Positions 35,842 to 46,784 of a stretch of 64,000 bases of DNA are shown here, piece by piece. Location: contig QVRM01001489.1 of NCBI GenBank assembly GCA_003439945.1, positions 42,958 to 106,957 of the forward strand, read 5' to 3'. The DNA is from Dermanyssus gallinae. Lineage: Eukaryota > Arthropoda > Arachnida > Mesostigmata > Dermanyssidae. The notes beneath the pieces are model-generated. The model saw only the letters and a program-made list of their open reading frames with translations, made no database searches and was not told the origin of the DNA. Each line of letters begins with the position of its first letter. Positions within the stretch are counted from its first letter, which is position 1. A program made the translations under genes and the position numbers.

Positions 35842-35982
35842 CCTTCGATAGTCGTTCGAGTACTGCATGAGTCCGAACGAGGGGTCGGATCGTTTTCCGC
35901 CGACGGGACAGTTCGTAATGAAGCAGCCTAAGCCCGGACCGAGCACGCTGGATAGCACAGCAAACGCCTGAAGAAGCTTCAT
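35842..35982 (-). CDS. Oxytocin/vasopressin-like (inotocin-type) precursor, exon 1: signal peptide and CFITNCPVG
   Basis: This exon of 47 codons starts at the ATG at 35980-35982. Residues 1-19 are a signal peptide (hydrophobic core, ending GLG). Residues 20-28 are the nonapeptide CFITNCPVG, with the Cys1-Cys6 pair and Asn5-Cys6-Pro7 of the family. Residues 29-31 are GKR, the amidation glycine plus dibasic cleavage site. The spacer SDPSFGLMQYSNDYRR follows, and the exon ends in phase 0 at the donor AGG|GTAAGG. Insect inotocin is CLITNCPRG; this peptide has Phe at position 2 and a neutral Val at position 8, which is more oxytocin-like than vasopressin-like in charge. The product would be a secreted neurohormone acting on a G-protein-coupled receptor. 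The continuing open frame beyond the donor is intron. Confidence 0.93.
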
Positions 35983-37990
35983 TTAGTGACTTTGTGTGCT
36001 TTCGATTGGATCACCGTTGGCTCTAAAACCTGTAGAACGAATAATAGCAGGAAGCAGTGGCTTTAACAAAACACACAATAGCGGGTTGCCCTTTCTGCTT
36101 AACACCTGCACCCTGAAGTCACAGGGATTCGTAGGCTGCGTAGTGTTTGCTACAGTTCTTAAAGCTTCGCTAGTGGTATTGTGGAAGTCTCCACGCGCGT
36201 ACTGTAGTGTACGGCAGCATTCACCAAGACTAAGGCTGTGCTTGTTCGACGCACTGGGCACCTCAGCAGCTGCACCATCACCACCACCACCATTACAAAT
36301 AACGACAGTCTGTCAAGCTTCGTCCTCGACCTCACATCTGAACTGGTCACCTGCGGAACTGCTGTCAACTTATATACCAGCGTATGATCCGTGCTGCTTG
36401 GTGGCGCAACGCCGAAGTGACCATCTGGTGCTAATGGAAGTCGTACTAACAGTGTTCAGGCTGTGCTGCTGCGCTGCTTCTACTGCCGCTGAGGCACGAA
36501 TCTGACGTCAATGACAACGACGACGACGACGACGAAGACACGCAACGGCATTCGGCGGATGGTTCAAATGCTTCTAACAAATGTCCTTAGTGCAGTTGCT
36601 GCTACTTCAGTTGCTGTTGAGGAAGCACCTCATAGAAAACATATTGCCTACGCGACTAGTGTAGAGCTACTACGGGGCGCTTTCGGATGAGAAACGCATC
36701 GACTCCAGATGTGTGTGACACATCTCTCTGATGTCTCTCTATGTGTCATTGGGGGGGGGGGGGGGGGGGCGTGAAGTAGGTAGGGGTTTCAGAAACCACC
36801 ACTGCCGTAGCGACCTATGGCTAGTTCAGCTACTGTTGCAGTTTGTTGCAACCGCTTTCGTTACCGCCTCCCCATCACCAAGAGCAGCAGTAGCAGCAGC
36901 AGCAGCACAGTCTTCACCGAACATCCACGCTCGATCGAGCGGTTTTCCCAGCCCACTTTGCGTTCGGCGTACCTGCGGCGACGTAGGAGATCAATTTGTT
37001 TCCCGCAGAGCTCAGAAATGCCACCGTTTGACGCGCGTCATTGACACGCAGCGACGAAGAAACTGCCAGGTCTTGTTCAAGGTGTTTTTCTGAAATGTTT
37101 CAAAATTGATTGTTGTCCTCCTATTCGAGTGTCTCGCTGAAGCATCCTGACCTTCCGTCGTGGTCTGGTCGGACAAAATGATTGATAATGTGCCAATGGC
37201 CATTAACGGGTCCTGTAGGTGCATAAAGCGCCATCGTTGGCCATGTCCTGGGTGACAGGATACTGAGGTAAATGCCGTCTGCGGAGGTCGCTGTCGGACT
37301 AGAGATGTTATGCTGTTCTCGCGCGGTGGAGTTAACGCCTCCACTGGAAAACAAAAAAGAGAGCGTCTTCTACAGTTGAGCGAATAAGCAACTGATGTCG
37401 TCGTATCAAACGAAATTTGTTCTTGTTTTTGCACGCGGAGAGAAAATGACAGACTCTTTGCTAGTCCGTACTTCCTGCACTGAAAACGACATAAAGTATG
37501 CAAGCATAATATTTACTTTTTTCTTTATAGTATTTTTCCTGACCGCATGTCCAGAGAGGAACAAGTTCGATCTGCATGTTCAGTCTCACGCACAACTTCA
37601 AACATACAAATGCCATGTAGGCAGTGCTTATAATATTCATAAAACAAGCCCGACGCGGGTAGTGAGATAAAAAAAATAAGGCTATTCGTTTTTTGCGCCA
37701 TGTATATCGTTATTATTAACAATGAACTGCACTAAAAAAGAAAATTGCACAGCACATCACTAATTTGAAACGCATCACCAAAAGCTTACAATCAAATCTG
37801 ATAAGCCACTCTGTATTTCCGCGAATACTTCATAAATGATCTATTAAACTAATCTTTTAATATCATATATCACATATTGAGCTTCCCTATGGAGTTATTT
37901 ACAGCACGCACAAAAAGAGCCAAATATTTGAAAATAATAGGATATTTTGTTTGAAAGGAGCTAGGGCAAAATTTTAAAAGGAGTTAGGGC
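35983..37990. other. Upstream region of the neuropeptide gene, low-complexity in part
   Basis: It contains (CCA)n near 36278-36292, (CGA)n near 36508-36530, a 19-nt G run at 36751-36769 and (AGC)n near 36884-36906. The promoter and 5' UTR of the neuropeptide gene should lie in its left part, but no specific site can be fixed. Confidence 0.4.
36751..36769 (+). repeat. Poly-G tract, 19 nt
   Basis: An uninterrupted run of G, a potential G-quadruplex former. A shorter run of 13 lies at 32632-32644. Confidence 0.95.
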
Positions 37991-38029
37991 AACACGCATC
38001 GTGTACAGTGCATCAATAGAGAGAAGGCC

Positions 38030-39600
38030 ATAAATAACATACAAATCACCAGCCAAGTTTTACAATCTTCTGAAAAACATAGGTCGCAGCGCATCGTTCT
38101 GGATTATTCTAGCTCTACGGAGTACCACATGGTATCCGCCCTCCTGCCATCAAATTAGAATACAATTACAAACCACTGGCAGAAACAATGTCCCGAACAT
38201 GGAGCAAGCCCCCAGTGGGGACCCCGATCATCTTTGTGCGAAGCAGCGCAGATATTACTGCATAGAATTCTAATGCAACGTTGGGGGGAAGTTTCACATT
38301 CTCATGTAGTACAAGACCAAGACACTTGAAAACATCTTGCTGTGTCTAGAGCTTAGAGTTCTCTTGTAAACGCAGTATCCGCGTGATGATCGAAACAGTG
38401 CAGGGTTAGCCCTTTTACTTAAGCACTTACTTTACCGTAACCAAAACTCTTAAAAAGATTGATATGCCTTTCCACTAGCGCTAGGAATCTGGGCAGATCT
38501 ACGTGAACGTTCAGGTGGTCAACGCTGCATGTTTATCTGGTATTATCGGCAACCGCTATAACTGTCCCCAACGTCTCCATCTGAATTATTCGCGGAACAA
38601 AATTCAAAAGGCACCAGGATTGTGAAAGGCTCGCGCGCCGAGCCCTGACTTTTAATGTTAAGCTGCCACCAAGTAGACTTGACCTTCTGTCAAAGTTCTG
38701 CCTGTTTTTGGTAAGAGAGATATTAAGAGAATAAGCGTGAATAGTTGACCGTGCTAGATAAGTAGCTCAAATGTTCAAGCATCTAATAGAGGAATGCGTG
38801 ATTGAGACAGTTAAATGCTGCCCCCATCTCTAGGAAGACACGCAGGCACATTTGTTTTTTATAAATAAATCAGTCACAACTTGCCACAAGTAAACAAGTG
38901 CAAGATCAGTAGGGCGACCTCTACGAAAGCCGAATGCTGTCGCTAAACCGAGATGGGAATACTCTTAACATAAATCGAGGGAGTGATAACGTTGCCCAAA
39001 AGCCTGGCATTGATTGAAGCGCCTAGCTTTAGCAGGCTTTCCAGGCTACGTCTGGGCTCCACTTTAATTTCAATTTACGCAAGATCTGAACCTTCACCTT
39101 AAACTAAGACACTCAGCCGTATTAGCTCCGACCGAGGCAATGCACCGGTTTAGCTCATCCGCGATCATTTCGAGTTACTCGAGCGTCCGTCTCAGCCCGA
39201 CAAAAAGGGTAACAGGTAATTCAGCGGAATTCTCTCCTCTGTCGCAGGTCATGTTAATATTCCCCCGGAGCTCAGAAATGTCACTAGGAAGTTTAACAAA
39301 ACGATTATAGTAGAACGCTCTTCTGCAGCGCGCAGTGCACTTATATGTCGCCGTTGTTGCTGCCGTAGCGCGCACGGCTACTTAAACAGGTAGCCTTGCT
39401 ATTTGTTGAGCCTATCCTCCTATGCCGGGAGTACAATTTGTCTCGGTTACCATTTATTCTGCCCAACACGGCGGTGTTCCTGGTTTCCCTAGCGATATTC
39501 TCGTTCATCCACAATGGTGCCTTTTGCGAAGTAATTGAAATCCGACCATTCACTTCAGGTGTAACAGACGTTAGCAGCTTCACTCTCACTTCATCTAATT
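38030..39600 (-). pseudogene. LINE B-family fragment, decayed
   Basis: The minus strand retains blocks aligning to ORF2 of the intact LINE B: KLYSRHRRIGSTNSK (KMYIRHKKINSPESK) near 39.45 kb, FGFRRGRPTDLALVYLWQVV and GAAFNCLNHAF (motif A) near 38.8-38.9 kb, and EFYAVISALLR near 38.25 kb. Frameshifts and stops are frequent, so this is an old copy. Confidence 0.75.
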
Positions 39601-39894
39601 ACTATAAATCACTCCTATCCTACGAAAACACTATACTCCCCCCGCCAATTTAAACCAACGAAAGCGGTGTCTCCTGCCCCCGATGTCTGACTTCCATGGG
39701 ATCCCTCGTTAGCCAAGGGGGGATGTTAACGGCTTGCGTATGGTCTGTATCTATGCTATTTCCGTCCTCTCGTGCTTAGATCATCGCGTTCAACGTTAGT
39801 ATATGTGTATTTATTATTACGTCACTTTCGGTATTGTTAATTACATTAGATGCGGATTATAGAGTGTTTTTCAACGCTTTTGTGACAGCATATA

Positions 39895-39903
39895 TTATTA
39901 ATA

Positions 39904-39941
<38 letters not shown>

Positions 39942-39962
39942 TATTATTATTATTATTATATC
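39895..39962. repeat. (TTA)n microsatellite
   Basis: A TTA trinucleotide array with one or two interruptions. Confidence 0.95.
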
Positions 39963-40465
39963 AACCTCGCTATCAAAATTATCTCTGTCTATATAAAATG
40001 TGGGTTTAAATGAAAAGATACGACTCTTTGGTGTAATTGAAGTTTTTATTCAAAGGTCACTTTAATTACGTAGCATAATTTGAACACGACGATGATAATA
40101 ACAATAAAAAACCTCAAATAATCTTACAATTAATTACTACAGTCGATGGGATGTAGTGCAAGATCGTGGCCGACGACTCTGACTTAAAGTCGCGAGTTTG
40201 GTAAATAAATATAGATATAACATAATTACAAGCATTCAAAAAAATTCCACGTCATACACGTTAGTTACGCCTATAGCTGGTATATATAATAATGGCAATA
40301 ACCTACCTACATGAAACTGGGCTTATACATATGTTCGTAAAAAATAGGGCAAGAGCATCCCAACTACCCCATTGTTATGGTGTGCCAAGGTCACCACCAC
40401 AATTCAGTTTCTATCTTATCCTTCTTTTTCAGCACATTGTACCCTAGATTAGATTCTAGCTGTAA

Positions 40466-40468
<3 letters not shown>

Positions 40469-40509
<41 letters not shown>

Positions 40510-40537
40510 AGAGAAGTCACGTTGTCACTAGAAGATC

Positions 40538-40597
<60 letters not shown>
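40469..40597. repeat. (CT)n and two (TA)n tracts at the 3' side of LINE B
   Basis: (CT)n at 40469-40484 runs into (TA)n to 40509. A second TA tract (40545-40597) directly abuts the LINE B 3' tail. Confidence 0.95.
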
Positions 40598-40603
<6 letters not shown>

Positions 40604-40871
40604 CAATTCAATTCAGACGTGGTTTATTTACGGAACTGCATACATTCACATGCTTAAGTTCTCGTTATGAAAAGTGGTACAAGGGTTTGGGAATAAAAGA
40701 AGAAAAAGAAGAAGATAAAGCAGCAGATAATACCTATACCATATTATTGGCGATACTGACATACAAGGCAAAGGAGCACACTGAGTTATAACTTCATAAA
40801 CATTATAACTCGAAATGACAGGTGAAAACTAAGAAATTAGATCATCGCTCTCAGTAGATTCCCTTTCTCCG

Positions 40872-43838
40872 TCATGTATTCCTATTTAAAAGCCATATTT
40901 TGACGTCTCGGGTAAAGCAGGTCAGGGACTTCGAGTGACGGATTTCATGCGGGATACTCTCCCATACGACGGGCAGTCTATATACAAGAGATTGGGTACT
41001 AGATCTTTTCTGTACCCGAGGTATCACAAAAGTGGTGGCCCGTCGCGAGGTTTTCCGCCGCTGAGGGACTAGAGGGAAAGCAACCTCAACAGGTACTAAA
41101 CTACGACTGATCTTGAAGCCGAAAGTACCTACTTGAAGACGATACAGCGAATCGATGGATAGGATCTTATAATCACAATATATATATCTAACAGATTGGC
41201 TACGTCTCATCCCAAATATAGCCCTCAGTGCATCATTCTGCATGACCTGAGCCCGATGCAGAACGTGATTATAACCACTTCCCCACAAGAGAATGCCGTA
41301 AGTGAGTACCGGCACAAACAGCGTTTTGTAGATCAATATCAGTCCATCCAACGGAACTCCCACCCGACGCAAACGTCGCAAGGCCGATATAACTGCATAA
41401 CATTTGGGTGTTATATGATCAATATGAGCGCGCCAACTTAAACCATCGTGTAATATGAGGCCTAAACATTTAGTAGTTGACGAGAACTTCAGACCGAATT
41501 CTGAAGAAAGCCGATCAAGATCCGCCCGCAACTTTAGTTGAGGAGAGCGAAACAGAGTGAGACTAGTCTTGCTAGCATTAACAACGAGGCCGAAATAATT
41601 AAAGATTTTGATTACCTCCTTCACTTGAGATAGTGAGCGCGGTATATCGAGGGCTGGAGAGTCAACCCTAAATAAAAGTGAAGTATCATCGGCAAAAGCT
41701 AGCGGTTTACCAATGCTCTCTTTTTCAATATTAAGCAGAATGAAATTAATTAGAATCAAAAAAAGAAACGGTCCTAGCACCGATCCTTGTGGAGTTCCAA
41801 TATTAACAGATCTCCACGAGGAAACCACTTGCCCTATACGAACGGACTGCAATCTAGAGGATAGAAATGAATTAAACCACTCTACTGTACCTGCAGAACA
41901 CCCAAGGTTTTGCAAGATTTGAAGAATGAAAGAATGGCGAACGCAATTGAATGCCGCCGTGACATCGAGAAAAACGCCTAGACAGGCTTTTGTCGATTCA
42001 ACGGAGTCGGTTACAAACTGCCAGAGATGCGCGAGTGCCAGACCCGTGGACCGACCGTGACGAAATCCAAATTGATTAGGCGAAAGAAAGCTGCAGGATT
42101 CGAGGAAGTGTTCCAGCTGCAAGAGAGCAAGCTTCTCGAATAGCTTTGAAATGCAGTCAACCAAGCTGATAGGTCGGTAGCTTTTAAGCTCCGCAACGTC
42201 GCCTTTCTTTTTGTAAATAGGTGTAACAAAAGAAGCCTTAAGGGCGGTTGGAAACACTCCAGATGCGAGTGAAAGGTTCGCTATGTGCGTAAGAGGACCA
42301 GCAATGTATGGAGTACCAAGTTTTAGAAGTTGAGCAGGAAGTCCCGTTGCACCGCAGCTCCAGCTCCGTTTCTGCTTAAGTAATATCGAGGTCACCTCCA
42401 TTACTGTTACAGCGCGAAAACTGAAGGTAACGTCATTACAGGACCAAAGGTTCCTTAATCGCGGTCTAATATCGTCCTCAAGACGCAATGAAGAGACCGT
42501 CTCCAAACCCACCGACACGAAGTAGCGGTTAAATTCGTCGGCTATTAAAACAGGATCTGTAGAAGTTTCTCCTGAAGAGGTGACAAGAGCAGTAGGCAAC
42601 TCGGCCGAGCCTTTATGTTTACCACAGGACCTGTTAATGAACTGCCAGAGACGGCGGGAATCACCACGTAAGGTATCAAACCGCTCCTTATAGAACGCTG
42701 AACGAGCAATACGAACAGCGGTTTTGGACCTTTTCTGGCTCACCAGATAAGCATGTTTACTTTCTGGGGAATTAATCTTTTTGTGCCTAATGTACATTTT
42801 GTTGGCATGCTTTCTTAGGCGACGCAGTCCTGGCGAGAACACAAACGTGTCACCTTTTGACGCCTTCGTACGCTCTATGAGACGTAAACTGAATGATGTG
42901 TTATAAATACCCCGAAGGGTTTGTTGAAAATTCTCGAACGCTAAATTAACATCATTTGAGTCATAGACATTGCTCCAGGAAATATCACTTAGGCGATTTA
43001 AGAAGGTACCCACACCAGCAGCGTCATGAACCCGGGTGAAGATGGAAGTAGCGGCCTGAAGCGTCGTTGAAGTTTCTCCGCATTTGAGCAGGGAGACGGC
43101 AACAGGGAAATGGTCCGAGAATGACAACGTATTTAAAACCACTGGTTGAACTTTAGAGAATGTAGAACAGCCCCTAATTGCAATGTGATCAATGCAAGTT
43201 CCAGAAAGAGGTCTCGTGACACGATCGATGAGATGCATTAGGCCGTTGCTAGTGAAGAAGGATATATAGTTCAACGGCGGGGGACTAGCGAGCAAGTTAA
43301 CGTTCGAATCACCAAGGAGCAAACACGGAAGTAAAGAGTTAGATGGTAGAATATCATCTAATAGGTCAAGGAGAGTATCCCTATGTAGAGTACTACTCGA
43401 GTAAAACCCAATGATAAAACCTTCGAAATCGGACCCTTTCCGAAGATGTATACGAAGAGCTTGAACACACCCATCAAGGCTACTAAGCACTAGCGTGGAT
43501 ACAATCACACAGGTGGTACGGACATAGATTCCGACACCGCCTCCAAGCTTAGGCGTTTTACGATTGGATGTCACTAAGCTGAAGCCGTCAATGGCGAACA
43601 GAGAAGCATCGATGTCTTTTAGCCAAGTCTCGCTTATCACTGCTACATCTACGGATGACCACTCATCACAGAGTACGCTGCTCAGGTGTTCGTGTTGCCC
43701 CGATTTTTTTAATCCTTCTGTGCCAGCATTAAGATGAATTGCTGTAAACGAGCTAGTCACGGGGGGAATGTCGTGCCAGTCCTCGCAACTAGAAATATTA
43801 GAACAACTTCGTGGATCAGGGAGTATAAAATCGAGCAT
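40872..43838 (-). CDS. LINE B ORF2: endonuclease/reverse transcriptase
   Basis: An uninterrupted 988-codon frame. Residues ~30-250 form an APE-type endonuclease that would nick the target: HLNAG (Asn37), SETWL (Glu70), GDSN (Asp177, Asn179), IDHIA (Asp217) and SDHFPV (Asp242, His243). All key residues are present. Residues ~540-760 form the reverse transcriptase: SYRPISL, NQFGFRHGRST, motif A FLDVTAAFN (Asp625), GTPQGSVLGP and motif C FADD (717-718). The C-terminal ~200 residues are the usual LINE thumb-type extension (CLGLILHD, PKCYAVISALRRLR, MQNDALRAIF). No RNase H domain was seen. Length is typical of Jockey/CR1-type ORF2. It lies 97 nt after ORF1. Confidence 0.92.
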   Translation of the reverse strand: MLDFILPDPRSCSNISSCEDWHDIPPVTSSFTAIHLNAGTEGLKKSGQHEHLSSVLCDEWSSVDVAVISETWLKDIDASLFAIDGFSLVTSNRKTPKLGGGVGIYVRTTCVIVSTLVLSSLDGCVQALRIHLRKGSDFEGFIIGFYSSSTLHRDTLLDLLDDILPSNSLLPCLLLGDSNVNLLASPPPLNYISFFTSNGLMHLIDRVTRPLSGTCIDHIAIRGCSTFSKVQPVVLNTLSFSDHFPVAVSLLKCGETSTTLQAATSIFTRVHDAAGVGTFLNRLSDISWSNVYDSNDVNLAFENFQQTLRGIYNTSFSLRLIERTKASKGDTFVFSPGLRRLRKHANKMYIRHKKINSPESKHAYLVSQKRSKTAVRIARSAFYKERFDTLRGDSRRLWQFINRSCGKHKGSAELPTALVTSSGETSTDPVLIADEFNRYFVSVGLETVSSLRLEDDIRPRLRNLWSCNDVTFSFRAVTVMEVTSILLKQKRSWSCGATGLPAQLLKLGTPYIAGPLTHIANLSLASGVFPTALKASFVTPIYKKKGDVAELKSYRPISLVDCISKLFEKLALLQLEHFLESCSFLSPNQFGFRHGRSTGLALAHLWQFVTDSVESTKACLGVFLDVTAAFNCVRHSFILQILQNLGCSAGTVEWFNSFLSSRLQSVRIGQVVSSWRSVNIGTPQGSVLGPFLFLILINFILLNIEKESIGKPLAFADDTSLLFRVDSPALDIPRSLSQVKEVIKIFNYFGLVVNASKTSLTLFRSPQLKLRADLDRLSSEFGLKFSSTTKCLGLILHDGLSWRAHIDHITPKCYAVISALRRLRRVGVPLDGLILIYKTLFVPVLTYGILLWGSGYNHVLHRAQVMQNDALRAIFGMRRSQSVRYIYCDYKILSIDSLYRLQVGTFGFKISRSLVPVEVAFPLVPQRRKTSRRATTFVIPRVQKRSSTQSLVYRLPVVWESIPHEIRHSKSLTCFTRDVKIWLLNRNT

Positions 43839-43935
43839 TAAAATAGTAAAAGAGAGTCAAATCAGGCTGATGGGATAGTGTAGCCTTAGGTTAAAAATGC
43901 TGATAAAAGCGGAGAAATTGTCACAAAGAATCTAC

Positions 43936-45399
43936 TCAGACTGGCCGCAGCCTTCGGACAAATGGCTTTAAAAAATTTAATAAGAGGTTGAACAATTGCA
44001 GGAAGTTGCTTGCTTCTTTGCAGGTACAGTCTTCTTGGGTTTTTTGTGGCCCTCTAAGTAGAGATGGCGTCCGTTGATAGGAGTTTGTTGATTTCTTCTT
44101 CGATGGCATGGGCTTCTTCGAGGAGATCTCAGAAATTCCAGGCAGATTCACCCGAACTTCGGGACCTGAAGAAGTCTCCACGACTAGGGACCGGACCACA
44201 GCTGCATAGGAGGCCTTAGCGGGGCCCGATTGACTAGATGAGATGACTTGAGGCTTATTTGGAGGGCATGAGTCCACTGTGTCCAGGACATTTAATGATT
44301 TGGCATCCGGAAGCTCCATATTGACTTGATGTATCAGCCTACATTCCATAAGAGCTTTCCTTTTTTCAATTTCACAAGCTCGAAGAGGACAGGCCGCTGA
44401 TTGAGACGGATGCGGCCCTTTACAGTTTACACATCGAGGTGCGTTCTTGCAACTAGCCATAATATGACCCGGTAGGCCGCACCGCTTACACAATTGGCTG
44501 TTCCGACAGTTGGCGGCCGTGTGCCCAAGTCTCAGGCAATTATAACAGGCAGTGGGGGCTCCGGCGTGAAGGACAACGTTATGCATCTTGAACGCCAAAA
44601 ATACCTCGGGAGGCGGTAATTTATTAAACTGCAAGATCACCCGGTCCGTGGGTACCACAATAGTTTCCTCGCCGCGCTTCCTTATGTAAGTCTCTCTTTT
44701 TGCCATTGTGACACCGACGTCCTTAAGAGCAGACGTGATATCGTGCTCTGAAAAGCCTTTATCCACGTCAGTAATTCTAGCTCTGTAACAGCCTAGATCA
44801 TGACTTTTTACTAATACAGGCACGTTGAGCAAGGACGATAACTGTGTGGCCTTGGCAACCTCCTCAGCAGAACTGAACCATACATGAAAGAAGCCAGATC
44901 TTGTTTCTGGCTTGCAAGCCGGAAAAAGTCGGTGCAGGTCAGCACAGAGCGCTAATACATCTTCATCGAATGGTTCAGCGACTTGCACTAGATTACCATC
45001 AACGACCCGATCAGCCCTGCGTCCGATGACGACTTTGAAGATACCTTTTGGCGGTCTATACTCGGACGATCTAATAGCGCCGATCTGTTTCTTCAGAGTA
45101 TCCAATCTCTTTGCAGTATTTTTATTCACGACCGTCATCCAGCCATTTTGTGTTTCATCGATCGACAATTGCGTCCCTTCATCCGCGACGGCCGTCGGAA
45201 TATCAACTGCGTTAGACTCATTAGAAACCTCGCTATTCGAGCCAGAACCAGTTGGCCTATTAACGCACGGTGCCGTTATATTTCGATCAGTCATGGCTTT
45301 CGCGGCACGGGTAGAGCCCACTCGCCTATCTTTCTTCTCTATCCTGGACGCAAGAATCACGTTCCTTTTCAGCGTCGCCACTGCTCTCCCAGTCACCAT
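43936..45399 (-). CDS. LINE B ORF1: nucleic-acid-binding Gag-like protein
   Basis: An uninterrupted 487-codon frame. Residues ~120-280 have the sequence character of the RRM-like region of Jockey/I-type ORF1 proteins (FKVVIGRR, GFFHVWFSS, RVILQFNKLPPPEVFLAFKM). Next come three consecutive CCHC zinc knuckles: CYNCLRLGHTAANC, CKRCGLPGHIMASC, and CVNCKGPHPSQSAAC with a shifted spacing. The tail is basic and Ser/Lys-rich. The protein is expected to coat element RNA in an RNP. The first ATG of the frame was chosen; the ATG-containing 5' UTR upstream also has short frames. Confidence 0.9.
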   Translation of the reverse strand: MVTGRAVATLKRNVILASRIEKKDRRVGSTRAAKAMTDRNITAPCVNRPTGSGSNSEVSNESNAVDIPTAVADEGTQLSIDETQNGWMTVVNKNTAKRLDTLKKQIGAIRSSEYRPPKGIFKVVIGRRADRVVDGNLVQVAEPFDEDVLALCADLHRLFPACKPETRSGFFHVWFSSAEEVAKATQLSSLLNVPVLVKSHDLGCYRARITDVDKGFSEHDITSALKDVGVTMAKRETYIRKRGEETIVVPTDRVILQFNKLPPPEVFLAFKMHNVVLHAGAPTACYNCLRLGHTAANCRNSQLCKRCGLPGHIMASCKNAPRCVNCKGPHPSQSAACPLRACEIEKRKALMECRLIHQVNMELPDAKSLNVLDTVDSCPPNKPQVISSSQSGPAKASYAAVVRSLVVETSSGPEVRVNLPGISEISSKKPMPSKKKSTNSYQRTPSLLRGPQKTQEDCTCKEASNFLQLFNLLLNFLKPFVRRLRPV

Positions 45400-45824
45400 A
45401 ATTGATGGCGAGTGGGGAGAGCGAGAGGCAGCAGGATATTGCTGACCAATCTAAAACCGGGACAAGATGTTTATAAACAGAAGGCCGTGGCGCCACCCCG
45501 ATGAAGAACAGGTGGTATGTCGTCACTGCACTGACAGATACTTGGGTACGTTGAATCAGCTGGCCAGTCAAGCACTTCCGTCCATTGCCTTAATCGACGG
45601 AACAAAAGAACATGGCACGACAAAAGAGATACACAATACACTCTACACGTAGAAGGCGTCGCCGCAAGAACCACCTCACAAGGCGCCCAACACGTCTCGA
45701 CCAGCTCCAACCGGAACTCAGAGTGGAGCACATCCGAGTCAAACAAGCGTCGCATCCAACCGCCACCGCCGAATCGAGACAACACAGCACAAGGCGAGAG
45801 TCACTCAAAGCATGACCAAACACC

Positions 45825-45842
45825 TCGACGTTCGAACGTCGA
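45825..45842. repeat. Perfect 18-bp palindrome at the LINE B 5' end
   Basis: TCGACGTTCGAACGTCGA is its own reverse complement and marks the first bases of the element. Confidence 0.85.
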
Positions 45843-46059
45843 ATGTATATATATATAAATATAAGATTCTGGAATCGGCTAAGATTTTTCAGGTAACATC
45901 ACAACAAGAGTGATTTGATAAAAACAGGGTACAGTAATTTCTTTTAAGCAGAAGCCGCACTAGACTGTCACACATGGTACATGTAACGGCTCTTCGTGAA
46001 TCACTTCAGGGTTTTCAGTTCAGCCCAGATGCGACAGTTGCGTTTATTCACACGTGTAT

Positions 46060-46745
46060 TATGTGTCGGGAAAAAATAATTTTCTTCATAGCGATAATGT
46101 CTCACAAAATCTAATTTCACGGCACGTCGCCGCACCGATGCTTTCTCTTTTTATTCCACATTATTGGCCACAGCGCCGACATGTTCAGACAAATGAGCGC
46201 TCCGCTATTTTCCACGGCTTAATGCATCACGTAGTGAACCTTTCCTGTAAAAATATTGCCACAACGACTCTTGTTTCTACCTCTGCCAGGAAACTCTATG
46301 TGATTTTTCCCATTGGACTTAATGTCGCAAAGGCGACCGGTTAAACTATGGAGTTTTGCTCCAGTTCGTAATGTTTAGCCTTAGCTTGCTCGCATCTGCA
46401 AGGCGTGCGGCTGCTCCGACCTCCTGGCTGGTACAACCACACGACACATTCAACGTGCAAGACAAGGTGGCATCGTATGCGAGACAGCAGCCTTCACTCC
46501 ATGAACTAGAGTCACGCCATCCGAACGCAATTGGCTGTTTGGTGACAGTGTAATCGGATTTTTTAACTGCAGGGATTTGGGCCAACAGCATTTCACGGTA
46601 AATTACGTCGTCCAAAGCCAAATGTTTTGTAAACCTAGCGGCGCCCTTCTTGCAAACAAAAGCATGCTTGCCCGTTGAATACATCGGTTTGTCACATGTA
46701 GCACAATTATGCGCAAGATAGACTGATTTCAAGTAACGGTCATTT
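46060..46745 (-). pseudogene. LINE D fragment, copy 2
   Basis: A 128-codon minus frame shows CATCDKPMYSTGKHAFVC (C-x2-C-x9-H-x4-C), KHLALDDVI, GCCLAYDATLSCT and AAARLADASK. It aligns with the zinc knuckle and restriction-like nuclease of the copies at 23.5 and 61.4 kb. The RPDG motif is decayed (FGWRDSS). Downstream, PVAFATLSPMGK in another frame continues the match (PVAIETMGVMGE). It is 5'-truncated and abuts the 3' end of LINE C. Confidence 0.7.
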
Positions 46746-46784
46746 GAAAACGCATGTCCGAGACGATACGGATAAATATACCTG

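Larger units (their letters stand above)
40598..45845 (-). mobile_element. Complete non-LTR retrotransposon, family B (CCHC-ORF1 LINE)
   Basis: This minus-strand element of 5.2 kb has a 5' UTR of about 440 bp starting at a perfect 18-bp palindrome, ORF1 (45399-43936), a 97-nt spacer, ORF2 (43838-40872) and a 3' UTR of about 270 bp. It ends in AATAAA and then tandem TGAATTGAATTGAATTGA. TA tracts border both ends (40545-40597 and 45846-45857), so the target duplication, if present, is hidden in (TA)n. Both ORFs are uninterrupted, so the copy may be recent and possibly competent. The FADD and PQGSVLGP motifs and three-knuckle ORF1 fit the CR1/Jockey supergroup; exact clade is undecided. Confidence 0.9.

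Noticed and set aside
37395..37670. C2H2 zinc-finger-like sequence (NKFDLHVQSHAQLQTYKC)
   Set aside because: The second cysteine of the next finger is missing (KCHVGS), no other fingers follow, and the frame upstream is hydrophobic and unrelated. It may be a decayed exon but cannot be supported.
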